This document shows, piece after piece, positions 62,701 through 64,000 of a DNA stretch of 64,000 bases (positions within the stretch are counted from its first letter, which is position 1; each line of letters begins with the position of its first letter). The DNA comes from Takakia lepidozioides. Taxonomy: Eukaryota > Streptophyta > Takakiopsida > Takakiales > Takakiaceae. Location: contig CM060733.1 of assembly GCA_030704615.1 (NCBI GenBank), forward strand, positions 44,888,001 to 44,952,000, given 5' to 3'. Under the pieces are notes generated by a model. It was not told where the DNA came from, did no database searches, and saw only the letters and a list, made by a program, of their open reading frames with translations. A program made the position numbers and the translations under genes.

Positions 62701-64000
62701 CTGATCCTAGCAAACAGAAAACCCAAGCCACATGTATGCACGTTCAATCAAACAAACCCGCAAAAAAACGTAAAGAAATCAGTGTATCAATCTAACAGAA
62801 GTCTGTTTAACTAACGTCCAGCGAATTAAAAATACTGAGATCATGAACTTAGAACTGAGTCATCATTTGGATGTTGTTGTAAATCAAGAGGCGATATCAT
62901 AATGCAGGCGGCTGCGGAGGGGGCGGCAACAAGAAAGTGATCAAAGACATGTTAAAGACGATAACATTCAATGACCCACAGTACCCAGCAGCCAGCCAAG
63001 GCAATGCGGTCCAGTCGGGATCGGGCCCCTACATTGCTTTGTTAACTGCGAGTGTTTACAGCAGAATCATAAACCGCCCAGGGAATTTGAACTTTGACGA
63101 GTTCAAAAATGCACTGCACATTTTCCTAGAAAAGCTTGACAAGGTTGCAATGTATGGAGTCAAGGTGCCCACAAGCATTAGCAGGCCATACGAGACTTTT
63201 ATAGATGCAGGTGATGCGTTTGTGAAGGCAGTGAAGCTAAAGTGCTTCAAGAGTTCCACCCAGGCACAAGCCATGATGGATCGGACCTCCATCATCCCAA
63301 TCTGGCTGGCAGAAATGTTATACCGCGACAACGGATTTGAGTCACCCAGTGTAATTGAGCGTTCAACGTTCACTGTTGGAGCCCTGAGCTTCAAATTGCC
63401 CCAGAATGCCAACAACCCACTGGGGGGACCAATCTACCTGTCTGGACAAATGGGTAGCTTCTTTGCCACAATCACACTACAGAAGGGCGGGGGCAACGAG
63501 TTTGGCATCGCAGCAAGCTGTTTTACCAAGTTCAGCCCTCTTTCAGCAGCAGGCACGTCCTCATTAAACAGGGATAAGAAGCTCATCAAATTGTTGCAAG
63601 TTTGCGACTTCAGTATCCTTGGACTAACTGCAGCTGACTTCTTTACGCTCACCGTCACTGGTTCTTTTATGAATCTCAGAAGAATTGGAAAAGGGTTAGC
63701 GTACAAGGCACTTCAGCTGGACAGGCATGGATATGCCGACCCCTCCATCCTGCAAAATGTCGTCCCTGCAGTAACAGGAGTATCCTTCAACTTTGTGGGA
63801 TCATATGCACGAATTGCCCTCGTCAAAGTCAAGACAGACAAGAGCTTCACCCCAGTTGGATGGCAAGGTATGCACGAGAAGTTCAAACCTCCCAAAGACA
63901 AGTATAAGCCACCCCAGGATTTTGTAGCTAGGGCCGAACGTATGGTGTTTGCTGAAAGTCAGAGTGCTGCAGAAAGTCGAAGGAGAGGGAGAGTGTGGGG
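44613..64000 (+). CDS. Giant secreted filamin-repeat / REJ-domain protein, 3' end beyond window
   Basis: Exons: 44613-44718, 44960-45244, 45487-45804, 46146-46219, 46687-46921, 47166-47477, 47739-47935, 48295-48829, 49214-49492, 50161-54352 (contains a duplicated segment), 54768-55172, 55763 to about 59719-59724, about 59957-60695, 60867-61100, 61376-61520, 62121-62588 and 62908 to beyond 64000. Phases agree at all well-defined junctions; borders around 46219/46687 and 59720/59957 are less sure. The product has at least about 4,400 residues: signal peptide, N-terminal module, about 25 filamin-type Ig repeats, REJ-like region, then an uncharacterised part. Many N-x-S/T sites and regular Cys suggest an extracellular protein. 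Filamin ectodomains occur in plant GEX2 (gamete attachment) and REJ in polycystin-1 and egg-jelly receptors. A surface adhesion or gamete-recognition role is inference. No membrane segment is seen before the window ends. Confidence 0.85.
46240..46560 (-). mobile_element. Possible retroelement 3' end in intron 4
   Basis: A C-run and T-run (46240-46258) are followed by GTTATAAAGGGGATGAAGCC. Read on the minus strand, this ends in CCCTTTATAAC and poly-A, as LINE or SINE tails do. It lies within the intron between 46219 and 46687. A weakly similar stretch lies at about 48130-48290 in another intron. Not classified further. Confidence 0.35.
50161..54352 (+). other. Exon 10: about ten filamin-type repeats in one mega-exon
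   Basis: Each repeat runs about 100-120 residues with a linker such as VVPGDPVGAHFSISG, a turn pattern like MDSYGNL, ARDMYNN, KDVFGNS, CQDRYNN or TRDKFGN (the D-x-x-x-N loop of filamin Ig folds), and a last strand rich in aromatic and small residues. The frame is open for 1,176 codons from 50202, with upstream coding from the acceptor at 50160. It is then broken at 53730 by the duplicated segment described separately and resumes at about 53963. Confidence 0.85.
53725..53990 (+). repeat. Indel-rich second copy of a 253-bp exon segment, probable assembly error
   Basis: 53472-53724 is repeated at 53725-53990. The second copy has 13 extra bases net: one 6-base insertion and seven single-base insertions, several lengthening homopolymers (C to CC, G to GG, T to TT, AA to AAA), with a few substitutions. 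It introduces TAA at 53730 and several frame changes. Removing 266 bp makes exon 10 enter at phase 1 and leave at phase 0, exactly what the neighbouring exons need. This is the pattern of unpolished long-read sequence left at a failed overlap. Confidence 0.85.
54442..54543. repeat. 51-bp tandem duplication in intron 10
   Basis: 54442-54492 and 54493-54543 look identical (ATACTTCTGAACAATCAGGC and onward). They lie in the intron between 54352 and 54768 and have no coding effect. Confidence 0.9.
55763..59719 (+). other. Exon 12: about ten more filamin-type repeats and the start of the REJ-like region
   Basis: Open for 1,345 codons. Filamin-type repeats with turns such as LFDDLNN, TFDHENN, SRDAFGN, IFDEHNN, AYDQYNN and ASDIFEN occupy roughly residues 1-1060. 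After GTRPIALSAKFSHN comes a region with ISVSFDIP-like strands, then ITSVCDNLTLDASGSSGAAG and TYIFQVVVTNYLG. These are the typical start of REJ-type modules (Cys, LDASxSxGxxG, YxFxVxVTN). Confidence 0.82.
59957..61520 (+). other. Exons 13-15: REJ-like region
   Basis: Contains YEWTQTGVSVLDEDAV, LRPGLIYNFQVKCWPAG, KVVGGDRKINASEDLYL, then DPDDSVDSNIDQPHPYEF followed by SWSCDN, and later LEENTMKVPPLTLVAGAVYN followed by FTCIATN. The repeating logic (ordered components, then LxxGxxYxFxVxxxN) is that of the REJ domain of polycystin-1 and egg-jelly receptors. Exons are 59957 (or 59948)-60695, 60867-61100 and 61376-61520. The first border is uncertain: the strong donor CAG/GTAAAG at 59719 is phase 0, while the acceptors there need phase 2, as given by the weaker donor at 59724. 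Confidence 0.7.
62121..64000 (+). other. Exons 16-17: region after REJ, open to the window end
   Basis: Exon 16 (62121-62588) joins exon 17 (62908 on) at phase 1 across a clean GT-AG intron, creating a Cys/Gly stretch (GGCGGGGNKK). Exon 17 is open through base 64000 (364 codons). It has no membrane segment yet and ends in a charged, basic stretch. It resembles the long linker found between REJ and the membrane-proximal part of polycystin-like proteins only in position; I do not recognise a domain. Confidence 0.7.

Overview
The window is nuclear DNA of a streptophyte, most likely a charophyte alga or a seed-free land plant. Evidence: spliceosomal introns with GT-AG borders, a plastid-targeted fibrillin of the FBN6 type, a plant-conserved membrane protein, a chromodomain Ty3/gypsy element primed by initiator-Met tRNA, a plant-type LINE, and scattered Arabidopsis-type telomere-like CCCTAAA. 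Genes are sparse on the left (about 45 kb of repeats and duplications around a few genes). The right 20 kb is one giant gene. I cannot name the species.

Layout. 1-3490: 5' part of a plant-conserved gene on the minus strand, running off the left edge. 3.97-9.0 kb: decayed LINE, with an AT-rich insert at 8983-9700. 10.2-11.2 kb: low-complexity satellite rich in CCCTAAA. 12103-19043: nearly full-length but broken chromovirus (minus strand) with two LTRs and a PBS. 19-24 kb: AT-rich spacer. 24.3-28.0 kb: exons of an unrecognised coiled-coil protein. 28-32.6 kb: no gene, but three tRNA-derived SINE-like units and a fold-back repeat. 32620-34745: the other arm of a large inverted duplication, carrying the right-hand copy of the conserved gene (32971-37922, plus strand). 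37741-38800: a 530-bp tandem duplication over its last exon. 39238-42500: FBN6-like gene, minus strand, four exons. 44613 to the right edge: a secreted multi-exon protein of at least about 4,400 residues.

The giant gene has a signal peptide, then about 25 filamin-type Ig repeats, then a REJ (receptor for egg jelly)-like region. The open frame is still continuing at base 64000. Filamin-type ectodomains are known in plant gamete attachment (GEX2) and REJ modules in polycystin-type gamete receptors. The combination makes this the best candidate for an undescribed system, probably cell-surface or gamete adhesion. That role is inference. One internal duplication in its largest exon looks like an assembly error.

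The two copies of the conserved gene lie head to head about 31 kb apart and have identical exon lengths in the shared part. The chromovirus, LINE, satellite and coiled-coil gene lie between them.
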